From contig NZ_JAATJM010000001.1 in NCBI RefSeq assembly GCF_011927945.1, positions 505,501 to 569,500 of the forward strand: 64,000 bases of DNA, read 5' to 3'. Of the stretch, positions 45,433 to 54,982 are shown one piece after another; position 1 is the stretch's first letter, and each line of letters begins with the position of its first letter. The DNA comes from Brevundimonas alba (GTDB lineage: Bacteria; Pseudomonadota; Alphaproteobacteria; Caulobacterales; Caulobacteraceae). The position numbers and the translations under genes were made by a program. The notes under the pieces are model-generated. The model saw only the letters and a list, made by a program, of their open reading frames with translations, was not told where the DNA came from and made no database searches.

Positions 45433-45460
45433 CCGATGCTTTGATCCGGTCGGACCGGGC

Positions 45461-47149
<1,689 letters not shown>

Positions 47150-48214
47150 TTACTGGGCGGCCGGAGCGGCGGCGGTGGCGGGAACGGCGGGCGCCGAGCG
47201 GGCCGTGGGCGAACCCTGGACCGCACCCGCGTCGGCGGGCGGCTGGCCGGCGGGCGCGGTGGCGGCGGGCTGCATCGCATCCGAGGAGACGTTGCGCGAA
47301 GCGACGGCGCCGGTGGTGCCGGCCTCGACCTGGGCGGCGGTGCCGCCCGGAGCCTGCTCCGGCGTCTTCGGCGTCATGGAGCCGCCCTTGGAGGCGACCC
47401 AGCTCGCGAACTCGGCGCGGGAGACGACGTTGATCTGGATCGGCATGAAGGCGTGGTCGACGCCGCACAGCTCGGAGCACTGGCCGTAGTAGATGCCCGG
47501 ACGGTCGGCCTTGAACCAGGTCTCGTTGACACGGCCCGGAACGGCGTCGGTCTTGAGGCCGAAGGCCGGCAGGGCCACGGCGTGGATCACGTCGGCGCCG
47601 GTGACCAGCAGACGCACGGTGGCGCCGACCGGCACGACCATCGGCTCGTCGGCGGCTAGCCGGTACAGGCTGTGCGACATGCCGCGCTTGGCGATCTCTT
47701 CTTCCGGCAGCATGTTCGAGACGTACTCGGCGATGCCCTGGTCCGGATATTCGTAGGCCCAGTTCCACTGGTTGCCCGTGACCTTAACCGTCACGTCCGG
47801 CTTCGGCATGTCGTGATAGGCGAACAGCAGCCGGAACGAGAACAGGGCGATGAAGACGAGGATCAGGACCGGCACGACCGTCCAGATCACCTCGACCAGG
47901 GTGTTGTGGCTCCACTTGGCGGGAACCGGATTGGACTTCTTGTTGTAGCGGATCACGATCCACGTAATCAGGCCGAGCACCAGCAAGCTGATGAAGGTGA
48001 TGATCGGCATCAGGATGGCGTCATGGAACATGTGCGCCTGAACCATCAGCGGCGACGCCGCCGTCTGGAGGCCGACAGCGCCGTTCGTCGGCTGGCCGAT
48101 GTTTTCCGGCCCCTGGCTGCAGCCGGCGGCGAAAAGAGCCAAGGTCAGTGCGGCCACGCCGCTGCTGATCAGACCCCGGGCCCGAGTGCCCATCCCCATG
48201 CGAGACATCCTCAT
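47150..48214 (-). CDS. ctaC: Cytochrome c oxidase subunit II, lipoprotein-type signal
   Basis: 354 residues. The N-terminal signal ends in a lipobox (ALFAAGC). Two membrane helices (about 73-92 and 112-132) are followed by the periplasmic cupredoxin domain with 'VTGNQWNWAYEYPDQG', 'ADVIHAVALPAFGLKTDAVPGR' and the CuA site QCSELCGVDHAFMPI. A 65-residue Ala/Pro/Thr-rich C-terminal tail replaces any cytochrome c domain. ATGs at codons 4 and 6 are alternative starts. First gene of the cox operon; dyads lie just upstream. Confidence 0.96.
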   Translation of the reverse strand: MRMSRMGMGTRARGLISSGVAALTLALFAAGCSQGPENIGQPTNGAVGLQTAASPLMVQAHMFHDAILMPIITFISLLVLGLITWIVIRYNKKSNPVPAKWSHNTLVEVIWTVVPVLILVFIALFSFRLLFAYHDMPKPDVTVKVTGNQWNWAYEYPDQGIAEYVSNMLPEEEIAKRGMSHSLYRLAADEPMVVPVGATVRLLVTGADVIHAVALPAFGLKTDAVPGRVNETWFKADRPGIYYGQCSELCGVDHAFMPIQINVVSRAEFASWVASKGGSMTPKTPEQAPGGTAAQVEAGTTGAVASRNVSSDAMQPAATAPAGQPPADAGAVQGSPTARSAPAVPATAAAPAAQ

Positions 48215-48226
48215 AAACCGTTCTGC

Positions 48227-48254
48227 CGCAAGCGCTTGCGAGTGAATCGCAAGC
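48227..48254. promoter_or_regulatory. Overlapping palindromes in the ctaC leader
   Basis: CGCAAGCGCTTGCG (48227-48240) is a perfect 14-bp palindrome. Its right half also pairs with a third arm: GCTTGCGA (48234-48241) and TCGCAAGC (48247-48254), 8 bp each with a 5-nt loop. The cluster is 13-40 bp upstream of the ctaC start. It could form alternative RNA hairpins in the leader, or be an operator; AAGCGCTT resembles LacI-family half-site cores. Confidence 0.4.
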
Positions 48255-48363
48255 AGGCGCCGGGGCGACCGCCACGGCGTTTCCTGGCGCGGTCCATATC
48301 GCCCTCCCCCGCGCTTGCCAAGCGATAGGACGCCACCGCGACGATCGGGCGCCGGATTAAATC

Positions 48364-48408
48364 GCTGTCATGTTTAGACAGCTACCTTGCGTCACAAGAT
48401 ACCTTGCG
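48364..48408. promoter_or_regulatory. Probable PadR operator region upstream of padR
   Basis: Two dyads lie side by side: GCTGTCATGTTTAGACAGC (48364-48382, perfect 6-bp arms) and TACCTTGCGTCACAAGATA (48383-48401, 7-bp arms with one mismatch). A second copy of TACCTTGCG at 48400-48408 gives direct repeats 17 bp apart. The cluster ends 31 bp before the padR GTG. PadR proteins usually repress their own operon by binding such dyads. Confidence 0.6.
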
Positions 48409-48439
48409 ATACCCCTCGGCAATCAGAGGAGACGCCGAG

Positions 48440-48823
48440 GTGCCTGAAACCATTGAAATCCAGCTGAAGAAGGGGGTGCTCACATTGTGTGTGCTCGCTC
48501 TTCTCAACCGCCGCGACAGCTACGCCTATGAGATCGCCTCGACCCTGTCGGACGCGATCGACATGGGGGAAGGGACGATCTACCCGCTGATGCGCCGGAT
48601 GCAGTCCGACGGCCAGGTCGAGACCTATCTGGTCGAATCGTCCGCCGGACCGTCGCGCAAATACTATCGCCTGACCGACGCCGGCCGCCGCGCCCTCGAA
48701 GCGCAGACCGCCGAGTGGCGAGCCTTCGTCACCGCCGTCGAAAACGTCATGAACGCCGACGCCGAACCGGCCCCGCCGGTCGCCGTCACCGAGACCACTG
48801 CTGAAAGGGGAGCTGAACAATGA
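48440..48823 (+). CDS. PadR-family transcriptional regulator
   Basis: 127 residues from GTG 48440, with AGAGGAG upstream. PadR winged helix: 'IQLKKGVLTLCVLALLNRRDSYAYEIASTLSDA', 'GEGTIYPLMRRMQSDGQVETYLVESSAGPSRKYYRLTDAGRRAL', then a dimerisation helix. An Asp/Glu/Ala-rich tail ends the protein. First of three coupled genes (ATGA overlap with DUF1700). This padR-DUF1700-DUF2807 set is widespread and is thought to respond to envelope or antibiotic stress; the ligand is unknown. Confidence 0.94.
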   Translation: MPETIEIQLKKGVLTLCVLALLNRRDSYAYEIASTLSDAIDMGEGTIYPLMRRMQSDGQVETYLVESSAGPSRKYYRLTDAGRRALEAQTAEWRAFVTAVENVMNADAEPAPPVAVTETTAERGAEQ

Positions 48824-49392
48824 CCCGCGCCGAATTCATGGGCCGGTTGAGGCGTGGACTGGTCGGCATGCCGATCACCGCCGCCGCCGAGATCGCGTCC
48901 GACTATGAGATGCATTTCGAGGACGGCGCCGCCGCCGGCCGCACAGAGGCCGAAGTGGCCGCCGCACTCGGCGATCCCGACCGTCTCGCCCGCGAGCTTC
49001 GCGCTGAAGCCGGCGCGCGCCGCTGGGACCAGGAGAAGAACCCGTCCGCCGCCGCCGCCGCCGTGTTCGCGGTGCTGGGTCTGGGCGCGATCGACATCCT
49101 GATCCTGCTGCCCATCGCCATGGGCGTGGTCGGAGCCCTGTTCGGCTTCTTCATGGCCGCGATCGGCCTGTTCATCGCTGGTGGAGCGGTGATGGTGGCC
49201 GGACCGTTCGCCGGCTTCCCCGGGGGGCCGCTCGCGGCGATCCTCGGCGGTCTCGGCACGATGGCCGGAGCCACCGCTATCGGCGCCCTGACCGCGGTCG
49301 TCACCATCCTGCTGGTCAATGCGACCGTCTGGTACGCCCGCCTGCACTACCGGCTGCTGAAGCCGGCCCTTCAAACCCAAGACCAGGCCTGA
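48820..49392 (+). CDS. DUF1700 membrane protein
   Basis: 190 residues. The cytoplasmic N-terminus 'MTRAEFMGRLRRGLVGMP' then 'EIASDYEMHFEDGAAAGRTEAEVAAALGDPDRLARELRAEA' is the DUF1700 signature. It is followed by three or four membrane helices in 78-170, Gly/Ala-rich. Likely an inner-membrane partner in the PadR-controlled stress module; no activity known. It overlaps padR by 4 bp and precedes the DUF2807 gene by 12 bp. Confidence 0.92.
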   Translation: MTRAEFMGRLRRGLVGMPITAAAEIASDYEMHFEDGAAAGRTEAEVAAALGDPDRLARELRAEAGARRWDQEKNPSAAAAAVFAVLGLGAIDILILLPIAMGVVGALFGFFMAAIGLFIAGGAVMVAGPFAGFPGGPLAAILGGLGTMAGATAIGALTAVVTILLVNATVWYARLHYRLLKPALQTQDQA

Positions 49393-49404
49393 GGAGAGAC
49401 ACGC

Positions 49405-50151
49405 ATGATCCGCACACTCCTGATCATCACCGGCGCGAGCCTGGTGCTCTGCGCCGCCTCCATCGGCGGAGCGGCCGCCATCGGCGGCAACGACCTGGCC
49501 CGTCACGGCTGGGAATGGACCTTCCATGACGACGGCGAGGAGCACACGGTGCATTTCGACCGCGAGGACAGCGGGCCGCGCGTCAGCCGCACCATCGCTT
49601 GGGCCGGCGGCGACCGGCTCGAAGTCGAGGTTCCGGCCGAGGTCATCTACGTCCAGGGCGACGAGGCCTCGGTCGAGGTCTCGGGTGTCCAGTCGCAGGT
49701 GGACCGCATCCGGCTCGTGGATGGCCGCATCACCTTCGATGACGACGACGACGCCCGTGTGACGTTCGGCTGGCGCAATACGCCGACGCTCCGCATCACC
49801 GTCAGGGCGCCTTCGGTCCGGACGTTCGAGCTCTCCAGCTCTGGCGACCTGAGCATCCGAGGCTATGATCAGCCGACCCTCGCGCTCAGCATCACCGGCT
49901 CGGGAGATGTAGACGCCGCAGGCCGCACGGAAACGGTGGACCTGGATATCGACGGATCGGGCGAGGCCGACCTGTCGGCGCTCGAAGCCCGCGACGCCGA
50001 CATCGATATCTCCGGATCCGGCGAAGCCGCCGTCGGACCCACCGGCGCCGCCCGTATTTCGATCTCGGGATCGGGCGACGTCGAGCTGACCCGCCGTCCG
50101 GCCAGCGTGACCCAGAACATCTCCGGCTCCGGGGACGTCAACCAGCGCTAG
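49405..50151 (+). CDS. DUF2807 exported beta-helix protein
   Basis: 248 residues with an N-terminal signal (LLIITGASLVLCAASIGGAAA). After about residue 125 the sequence carries at least five spaced copies of a 'SGSGD/GSGEA' turn (SSSGDLSIRG, TGSGDVDAAG, DGSGEADLSA, SGSGEAAVGP, SGSGDVELTR, SGSGDVNQR), diagnostic of the DUF2807 right-handed beta-helix. Sometimes called 'head GIN domain' protein. Probably periplasmic or membrane-tethered. Third gene of the padR operon. Confidence 0.93.
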   Translation: MIRTLLIITGASLVLCAASIGGAAAIGGNDLARHGWEWTFHDDGEEHTVHFDREDSGPRVSRTIAWAGGDRLEVEVPAEVIYVQGDEASVEVSGVQSQVDRIRLVDGRITFDDDDDARVTFGWRNTPTLRITVRAPSVRTFELSSSGDLSIRGYDQPTLALSITGSGDVDAAGRTETVDLDIDGSGEADLSALEARDADIDISGSGEAAVGPTGAARISISGSGDVELTRRPASVTQNISGSGDVNQR

Positions 50152-50176
50152 TCGTCGAATCGACGCCAGGGCGTTC

Positions 50177-50204
50177 GTGGGGCCGGTGACTTCGCCGGCC
50201 CCAC
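50177..50204 (+). terminator. Hairpin after the padR-DUF1700-DUF2807 operon
   Basis: GTGGGGCCGG (50177-50186) and CCGGCCCCAC (50195-50204) form a perfect 10-bp stem with an 8-nt loop, 25 bp after the DUF2807 stop. It is followed by ACCCTATTTC, a weak T-run. It lies 16 bp before tldD, so partial termination or separation of the two units is likely. Confidence 0.55.
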
Positions 50205-50220
50205 ACCCTATTTCAGGCGC

Positions 50221-51651
50221 ATGACCCTGCACGCCGCGCCGCCCGCCATCCTCGATTCCGCCGAAGTCTCCGCCGACGAGGCGCTGACCGTCCTTCAGGA
50301 GGCGCTGACCGGCGCCGACGACGGCGAACTGTTTCTCGAGCGCTCCGAGCTGGAGTCGCTGGTCTTCGACGACGGCCGCCTGAAGAGCGCGGCTTATGAC
50401 GCCACTGAGGGGTTCGGCCTGCGGGTGGTGGCGGGAGAGACCGCCGGCTACGCCCACGCCAACGAGATCAGCGGCTCGGCCATCCGCCGCGCCGCGGACA
50501 GTGCCGCCCTGGCCAAGGCCGGCCACTCGGCCGTCACGGCCGAGGCCCCGCGCGCCACCAACCAGAAACTCTACGACGCGGTGGACCCACTCGCGTCGCC
50601 CGCCTTCTCCGACAAGATCGCCCTGCTCAGCGAGATCGACGCCTGGGCGCGCGCCCGCGACCCGCGCGTGGTGCAGGTCTCCGCCTCGCTGGTCGGAGAG
50701 CGCCGCAACATCGAGATCCTGCGGGGCGACGGCCGGCGCGTTTCGGACCTGCGCCCGCTGGTCCGGCTGAACGTCTCCGTCACGGTCGAGAAGGACGGGA
50801 AGCGTGAGAGCGCGTCGGCCGGCGCCGGGGGTCGCGCCGGCTTCGAGACCTGGGTCGCGCCCGAGCGCTGGCAGGGTCAGGTCGACGAGGCCCTGCGTCA
50901 GGCGCTGGTGAACCTGGAAGCGGTCGACTGTCCGGCCGGAGAGATGGACGTGGTGCTGGGCGCCGGATGGCCCGGCGTGCTGCTGCACGAAGCCATCGGC
51001 CACGGCTTCGAGGGCGACTTCCACCGCAAGGGCTCGTCGGTGTTCACCGGAATGATGGGCAAGCGGGTCGCCGCGCCGGGCGTCACCGTGGTCGACGACG
51101 GCTCCATCGCCGGCCGCCGGGGCTCGCTGACCATCGACGATGAAGGCACCCCGACCTCGCGCACCGTACTGATCGAGGACGGCATCATGGTGGGGCTGAT
51201 GCACGACCGGCTGTCAGCCCGTCAGCTGGGCGCGCGCGCGACCGGCAACGGCCGCCGCCAGTCCTTCGCTCACATGCCGATGCCGCGGATGACCAACACC
51301 TTCATGGAAGGCGGGAAGGACTCGCGGGCCGACATGATCGCCTCGACGAAGCGGGGCCTCTATGCCGCGAACTTCGGCGGCGGACAGGTCGACATCACCA
51401 ACGGCAAGTTCGTCTTCCAGTGCACCGAGGCCTATCTGATCGAGGACGGCAAGATCACCGCGCCCGTGCGCGGCGCCACCCTGATCGGCGACGGCGCGAC
51501 GGCGCTGCAGCAGGTGCAGATGATCGGCGACGACTTCGCCTTCGATCCAGGCGTCGGCGTCTGCGGCAAGGCGGGTCAGGGCGTTCCGGTCGGCATCGGC
51601 CAGCCCAGCCTGAAGATCGGCGGGCTGACGGTCGGCGGCACGGCGGTCTAG
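50221..51651 (+). CDS. tldD: Metalloprotease TldD
   Basis: 476 residues. The zinc motif is LLHEAIGHGFEGDFH (HExxxH), with the Cys ligand expected in the C-terminal half. 'GFGLRVVAGETAGYAHAN', 'GVTVVDDGSIAGRRGSLTIDDEGTPTSRTVLIEDGIMVGLMHDRLSAR', 'RMTNTFMEGG' and 'CTEAYLIEDGKITAPVRGATLIGDG' are TldD signatures. With PmbA/TldE it forms a heterodimer that degrades unfolded peptides such as CcdA or processes microcins. tldE is not in the window. Confidence 0.96.
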   Translation: MTLHAAPPAILDSAEVSADEALTVLQEALTGADDGELFLERSELESLVFDDGRLKSAAYDATEGFGLRVVAGETAGYAHANEISGSAIRRAADSAALAKAGHSAVTAEAPRATNQKLYDAVDPLASPAFSDKIALLSEIDAWARARDPRVVQVSASLVGERRNIEILRGDGRRVSDLRPLVRLNVSVTVEKDGKRESASAGAGGRAGFETWVAPERWQGQVDEALRQALVNLEAVDCPAGEMDVVLGAGWPGVLLHEAIGHGFEGDFHRKGSSVFTGMMGKRVAAPGVTVVDDGSIAGRRGSLTIDDEGTPTSRTVLIEDGIMVGLMHDRLSARQLGARATGNGRRQSFAHMPMPRMTNTFMEGGKDSRADMIASTKRGLYAANFGGGQVDITNGKFVFQCTEAYLIEDGKITAPVRGATLIGDGATALQQVQMIGDDFAFDPGVGVCGKAGQGVPVGIGQPSLKIGGLTVGGTAV

Positions 51652-51694
51652 CTTCGCCTGAAACAGGCCGCAGGACTTCGGAGGTTCTGGTTGT

Positions 51695-52696
51695 TCAGGG
51701 AACCGGAACGTCCGGCGCCACCACCGCCAGCCCGGGCCCATCCGCCTTCCATTCCGGTCCGATCACCTCGAAACCGCGGGACTTCAGCGAGTCCAGCACC
51801 CCGCCCTCCTCGGCCAGCAACCGCACGGGGGCCACGCCCATGGTCACGCCGGGAGAGATCAACGAGGTTTCGACCGCGGCCGCCCATTGCTGGTGAAGCT
51901 GCGGCGCGATCTCGGGGTCGCCCCACGGCCAGCAGACCCTGAGCGCCTGCTCGATCGGCGAGGCGACCACCTCGGGCACGCGGTACGCGCGCCAGTCCTC
52001 GGCCCGCTGGCGCGACGCGTCGGGGCCCGCCTCGGCCGCCGCCATGGCGTTCTGAACGCAGGCGACGTGCAGGCTCTGCGGCGCGTTGATCAGGTTGTCG
52101 ATCACCTCGTCCCCACGCACCATTCCGACCGGGCGCATGTCGACGCGCGCGCGCCGCCCCGAACGGCGGACGACATCGACCGCGTCATCACCCTCGCGGC
52201 CGGCGCGGAAGCCGGCTTTCTCCTGCATAAGGTCGAATCCCAGGAACAACAGGCTCTGCCGGCGCCAGTCCTGGTTTCGCTCCCCCGCCATCAGGGCCTC
52301 AAGCCGGCTCTGGTCGGCGGGCGCCAGATAGTCCGCGGTGGTGGTTTCTCCGGGCAGGCGAGCCAGGGTGCGCGACCGCCAGATGATGCGGAAGATGTCG
52401 GCGATCGAGGCTTTCGCCTCCTGCGGCAGAAGGATCAGGTCGGCGCGCGCCGCCGCGTCCTCCAGAGCATCCGGGCGCCAGGCGACATCCCGTGGGATGC
52501 CCCGGATCGCCCCCACGAGGATCAGGGTGCTGTCGCCCTTGGTGACCGTCCACATCGGCGCGCCCGAACGCCGGGCCAGCACCACAACCTCGTCGATCTG
52601 CGTCGCCTCCTGCGGATCGACCGTCTGCGCCGCGGCGGCGTGTGGCAGGAGCGACGCAAGCGCGACCCCGAAAAGCGCAGCGAACAATGATTTCAC
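51695..52696 (-). CDS. TraB/GumN-family exported protein
   Basis: 333 residues from GTG 52696, which gives a clean signal peptide (MKSLFAALFGVALASLLPHAAAAQ); a TTG 18 bp upstream is the alternative. Pattern 'PMWTVTKGDSTLILVGAIRGIPRDVAWRPDALEDAAARADLILLPQEAK' is the start of the TraB/GumN fold, with a degenerate form of the usual GxxH (here VGAIRG). The middle and C-terminus are more divergent. Some family members are proposed proteases; the altered motif makes activity doubtful here. Convergent with tldD, divergent from a TonB receptor gene. Confidence 0.75.
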   Translation of the reverse strand: MKSLFAALFGVALASLLPHAAAAQTVDPQEATQIDEVVVLARRSGAPMWTVTKGDSTLILVGAIRGIPRDVAWRPDALEDAAARADLILLPQEAKASIADIFRIIWRSRTLARLPGETTTADYLAPADQSRLEALMAGERNQDWRRQSLLFLGFDLMQEKAGFRAGREGDDAVDVVRRSGRRARVDMRPVGMVRGDEVIDNLINAPQSLHVACVQNAMAAAEAGPDASRQRAEDWRAYRVPEVVASPIEQALRVCWPWGDPEIAPQLHQQWAAAVETSLISPGVTMGVAPVRLLAEEGGVLDSLKSRGFEVIGPEWKADGPGLAVVAPDVPVP

Positions 52697-52750
52697 GATT
52701 ACCTGCCGTCTCAAATATAGAAGGAAAAACGTCGGCCTTTATCAGAACAC

Positions 52751-52774
52751 CAGCATGACATCGCTGTAATGCTG
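52751..52774. promoter_or_regulatory. Inverted repeat between gumN-like gene and TonB receptor gene
   Basis: CAGCAT (52751-52756) and ATGCTG (52769-52774) are arranged as a dyad with a 12-nt spacer in the 168-bp divergent intergenic region. The surrounding DNA (52700-52790) is relatively AT-rich and should hold both promoters. No regulator can be named. Confidence 0.3.
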
Positions 52775-52864
52775 TCTGCTTTTTAATCCACCTTGCGGTC
52801 TTGTAACTGGAGCCGGCCGCCACAGGACGCCACACCTTCGTCACACGACGAGGGGAATCCTGCA

Positions 52865-54901
52865 ATGACCAAGACCATCCTGCTGGCCACGACCGCCATG
52901 CTCCTGACCGGAGGCGCCGCCGCGGCCCAGACGGCCCCCGCCCCGGCCCCGCAGGCGGAAGCGGCCCAGCAGGGCGTGCTGATCTTCACCCCCGACTTCT
53001 TCGCCGAGCAGCGCCCGAATACCGCACTCGACATGGTAAGCCGCGTGCCCGGCTTCTCGGTGTCCGACGGGTCCGGCAGCCGCGGCTTCGAAGGCTCTGT
53101 CGGCAATATTCTGATCAACGGGGCGCGTCCGGCCTCCAAGAACGACACGGGCTCGAACGTCCTGTCCCGCACCCTCGCCACCCAGGTGGAGCGCATCGAA
53201 TTGATCCGTGGCGGCGCGCCCGGCATCGACATGCAGGGCTATTCGGTCGTCGTGAACGTGATCCTGAAGACGGAGAACACGCGTCAGTCGATCCTGACCC
53301 TCAACGGCTTCGTCTTCGAGGGCGGCCGGGATTCGGGCGCCGGCTCCTACCAGTTCACGGCCCGCGAGGGAGCCCGGACGTGGGGCTTCACCCTCAGCGA
53401 CGGCGTCTCGATCAGCGACGCCAATGGCGTCGGGCCGGTGATCCGTACGGACGCGAACGGGAACGTCATCCGGCAGGAGGACTATTTCAACGACAGCTTC
53501 GGCGGCGGCCAGTCGATCCGCGGCAACTACGCCAGCCCCCTCCTTGGCGGGAAGATCGACCTGACGGCGCGCTATGGTCTGAACGACTATCACAACGTCT
53601 CGCTGCAGACGGCGGCCGACGTCCGGCGCGAGAACCTCTACGACGAAGACGGCGACGGCGGGGAAGTTGGAGCCGTCTACACGCGACCGCTGAGCAGCCG
53701 GCTGAGCATGGAGACGCGACTGATCCACGAGTGGAACACCTTCGAGTCGGAGTCGACCTCGCGCACCCGACTGGGCGGTGTCGACAGCCCGGAACAGCTA
53801 TTCCAGGCGGACGGCGAAGCCTCCGAGTCCATCCTGCGCGGTCTGCTGCGCTTCGAACGCTCGCCCGCCCTGACCTTCGAAGGCGGGGCGGAGGTCGCCT
53901 ACAACATGCTGGAGGTCGATCAGGCCTTCACCGTCGGCGGCACGCCGGTGCCTCTGCCTTCGGCCTCGGTCAAGGTCGAGGAGACCCGTGGCGAGGCGTT
54001 CGGCAAGGCGACCTGGCGGGTGCGGCCGGAACTGACCCTTGAAGGCGGCCTGCGTCTTGAGACCTCCACGATCAGCCAGTCAGGGGACGCCGAACAGGAG
54101 AAGAGCTTCTTCTTCGCCAAGCCGCGCTTCCTCGCCACCTGGACGCCCATGGCGAACAATCAGGTGCGCCTGCGCTTCGAGCGTGAGGTCGGGCAGCTGG
54201 ACTTCGGCGACTTCGCCGCCTCGGCCGATCTGGACGACGAGAATGTGCTCGGCGGCAACGCCGACCTGGAGCCGGAGCAGCGCTGGATCAGCGAACTGAT
54301 CTACGAGCGCCGGTTCTGGGGCGACGGCATCGTCAGCGTCGGCCTGCGCCACGACGAGATCACCGACGCCATCGACGTGATCCCGCTGGACATGGGCCTG
54401 TCGGCGGTCGGCAACATCGGCGACGGCACGCTGGATCAGCTGGCCCTCAACGTCGCCCTGCCGATGGACAAGTTCGGCATGTCCGGCGGCATGTTCCGCT
54501 TCCGCAACACCTGGAATCACACCGAGGTCACCGACCCCACCACCGGCGACATCCGTCCGATCTCGAACGTGCGGGCCAGCCAGGCGGTGATCTCGCTGGA
54601 ACAGGACATCACCAGCTGGAAGCTGCAATGGGGCGTCAACTACATCCCCCTGCTGGGCCAGAAGGGCTTCGACCCCGACCAGACGTCGGGCTGGCGCGGC
54701 CACAACTATTTCGAGGCCTGGACGGAGTACAAGCCGACCGAGACGCTCTCGGTCCGCTTCCAGGTCAACCTGTGGAACGACTTCGACGTCGAGCGCACGG
54801 TTTACGCGGACCGCACGCCGGCCCGGCCGATCGCCTTTGTCGAGCACCGCTACATCGACCCGCGGACCTTCTATCAGGTGCGGCTGCGCAAGACCTTCTA
54901 G
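52865..54901 (+). CDS. TonB-dependent receptor plug/beta-barrel outer-membrane protein
   Basis: 678 residues from ATG 52865; the signal peptide is MTKTILLATTAMLLTGGAAAAQ. Plug region: 'FTPDFFAEQRPNTALDMVSRVPGFSVSDGSGSRGFEGSVGNILINGARPASKNDTGSNVLSRTLATQVERIELIRGGAPGIDMQGYSVVVNVIL'. This is the shorter receptor type in which the plug ends with 'SVVVNVI' rather than 'GAVNII'. The barrel follows, ending in an aromatic residue (YQVRLRKTF) as outer-membrane proteins do. Ligand unknown. Confidence 0.92.
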   Translation: MTKTILLATTAMLLTGGAAAAQTAPAPAPQAEAAQQGVLIFTPDFFAEQRPNTALDMVSRVPGFSVSDGSGSRGFEGSVGNILINGARPASKNDTGSNVLSRTLATQVERIELIRGGAPGIDMQGYSVVVNVILKTENTRQSILTLNGFVFEGGRDSGAGSYQFTAREGARTWGFTLSDGVSISDANGVGPVIRTDANGNVIRQEDYFNDSFGGGQSIRGNYASPLLGGKIDLTARYGLNDYHNVSLQTAADVRRENLYDEDGDGGEVGAVYTRPLSSRLSMETRLIHEWNTFESESTSRTRLGGVDSPEQLFQADGEASESILRGLLRFERSPALTFEGGAEVAYNMLEVDQAFTVGGTPVPLPSASVKVEETRGEAFGKATWRVRPELTLEGGLRLETSTISQSGDAEQEKSFFFAKPRFLATWTPMANNQVRLRFEREVGQLDFGDFAASADLDDENVLGGNADLEPEQRWISELIYERRFWGDGIVSVGLRHDEITDAIDVIPLDMGLSAVGNIGDGTLDQLALNVALPMDKFGMSGGMFRFRNTWNHTEVTDPTTGDIRPISNVRASQAVISLEQDITSWKLQWGVNYIPLLGQKGFDPDQTSGWRGHNYFEAWTEYKPTETLSVRFQVNLWNDFDVERTVYADRTPARPIAFVEHRYIDPRTFYQVRLRKTF

Positions 54902-54948
54902 CTCCGCCTGCGAAGACCTTCCCCAGAGGCAGCCCCCGCAGGCAGGAG

Positions 54949-54980
54949 GGCCCCGTCGGCGAAAGCCGGCGGGGCCTTTG
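54949..54980 (+). terminator. Intrinsic terminator of the TonB receptor gene
   Basis: A 12-bp stem (GGCCCCGTCGGC at 54949-54960, GCCGGCGGGGCC at 54965-54976, one T-G wobble) with a GAAA tetraloop, followed by TTTGCCTT. It ends 3 bp before the stop of the convergent amidohydrolase gene, so it may serve both directions. Confidence 0.85.
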
Positions 54981-54982
54981 CC

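Noticed and set aside
48664..51204. 846-residue minus-strand frame opposite padR operon and tldD
   Set aside because: Covers four well-supported plus-strand genes; no motif.
52740..52780. Pho-box-like CTGTAAT in the TonB receptor promoter region
   Set aside because: Only one half-site matches; the second, 11 bp on, does not.
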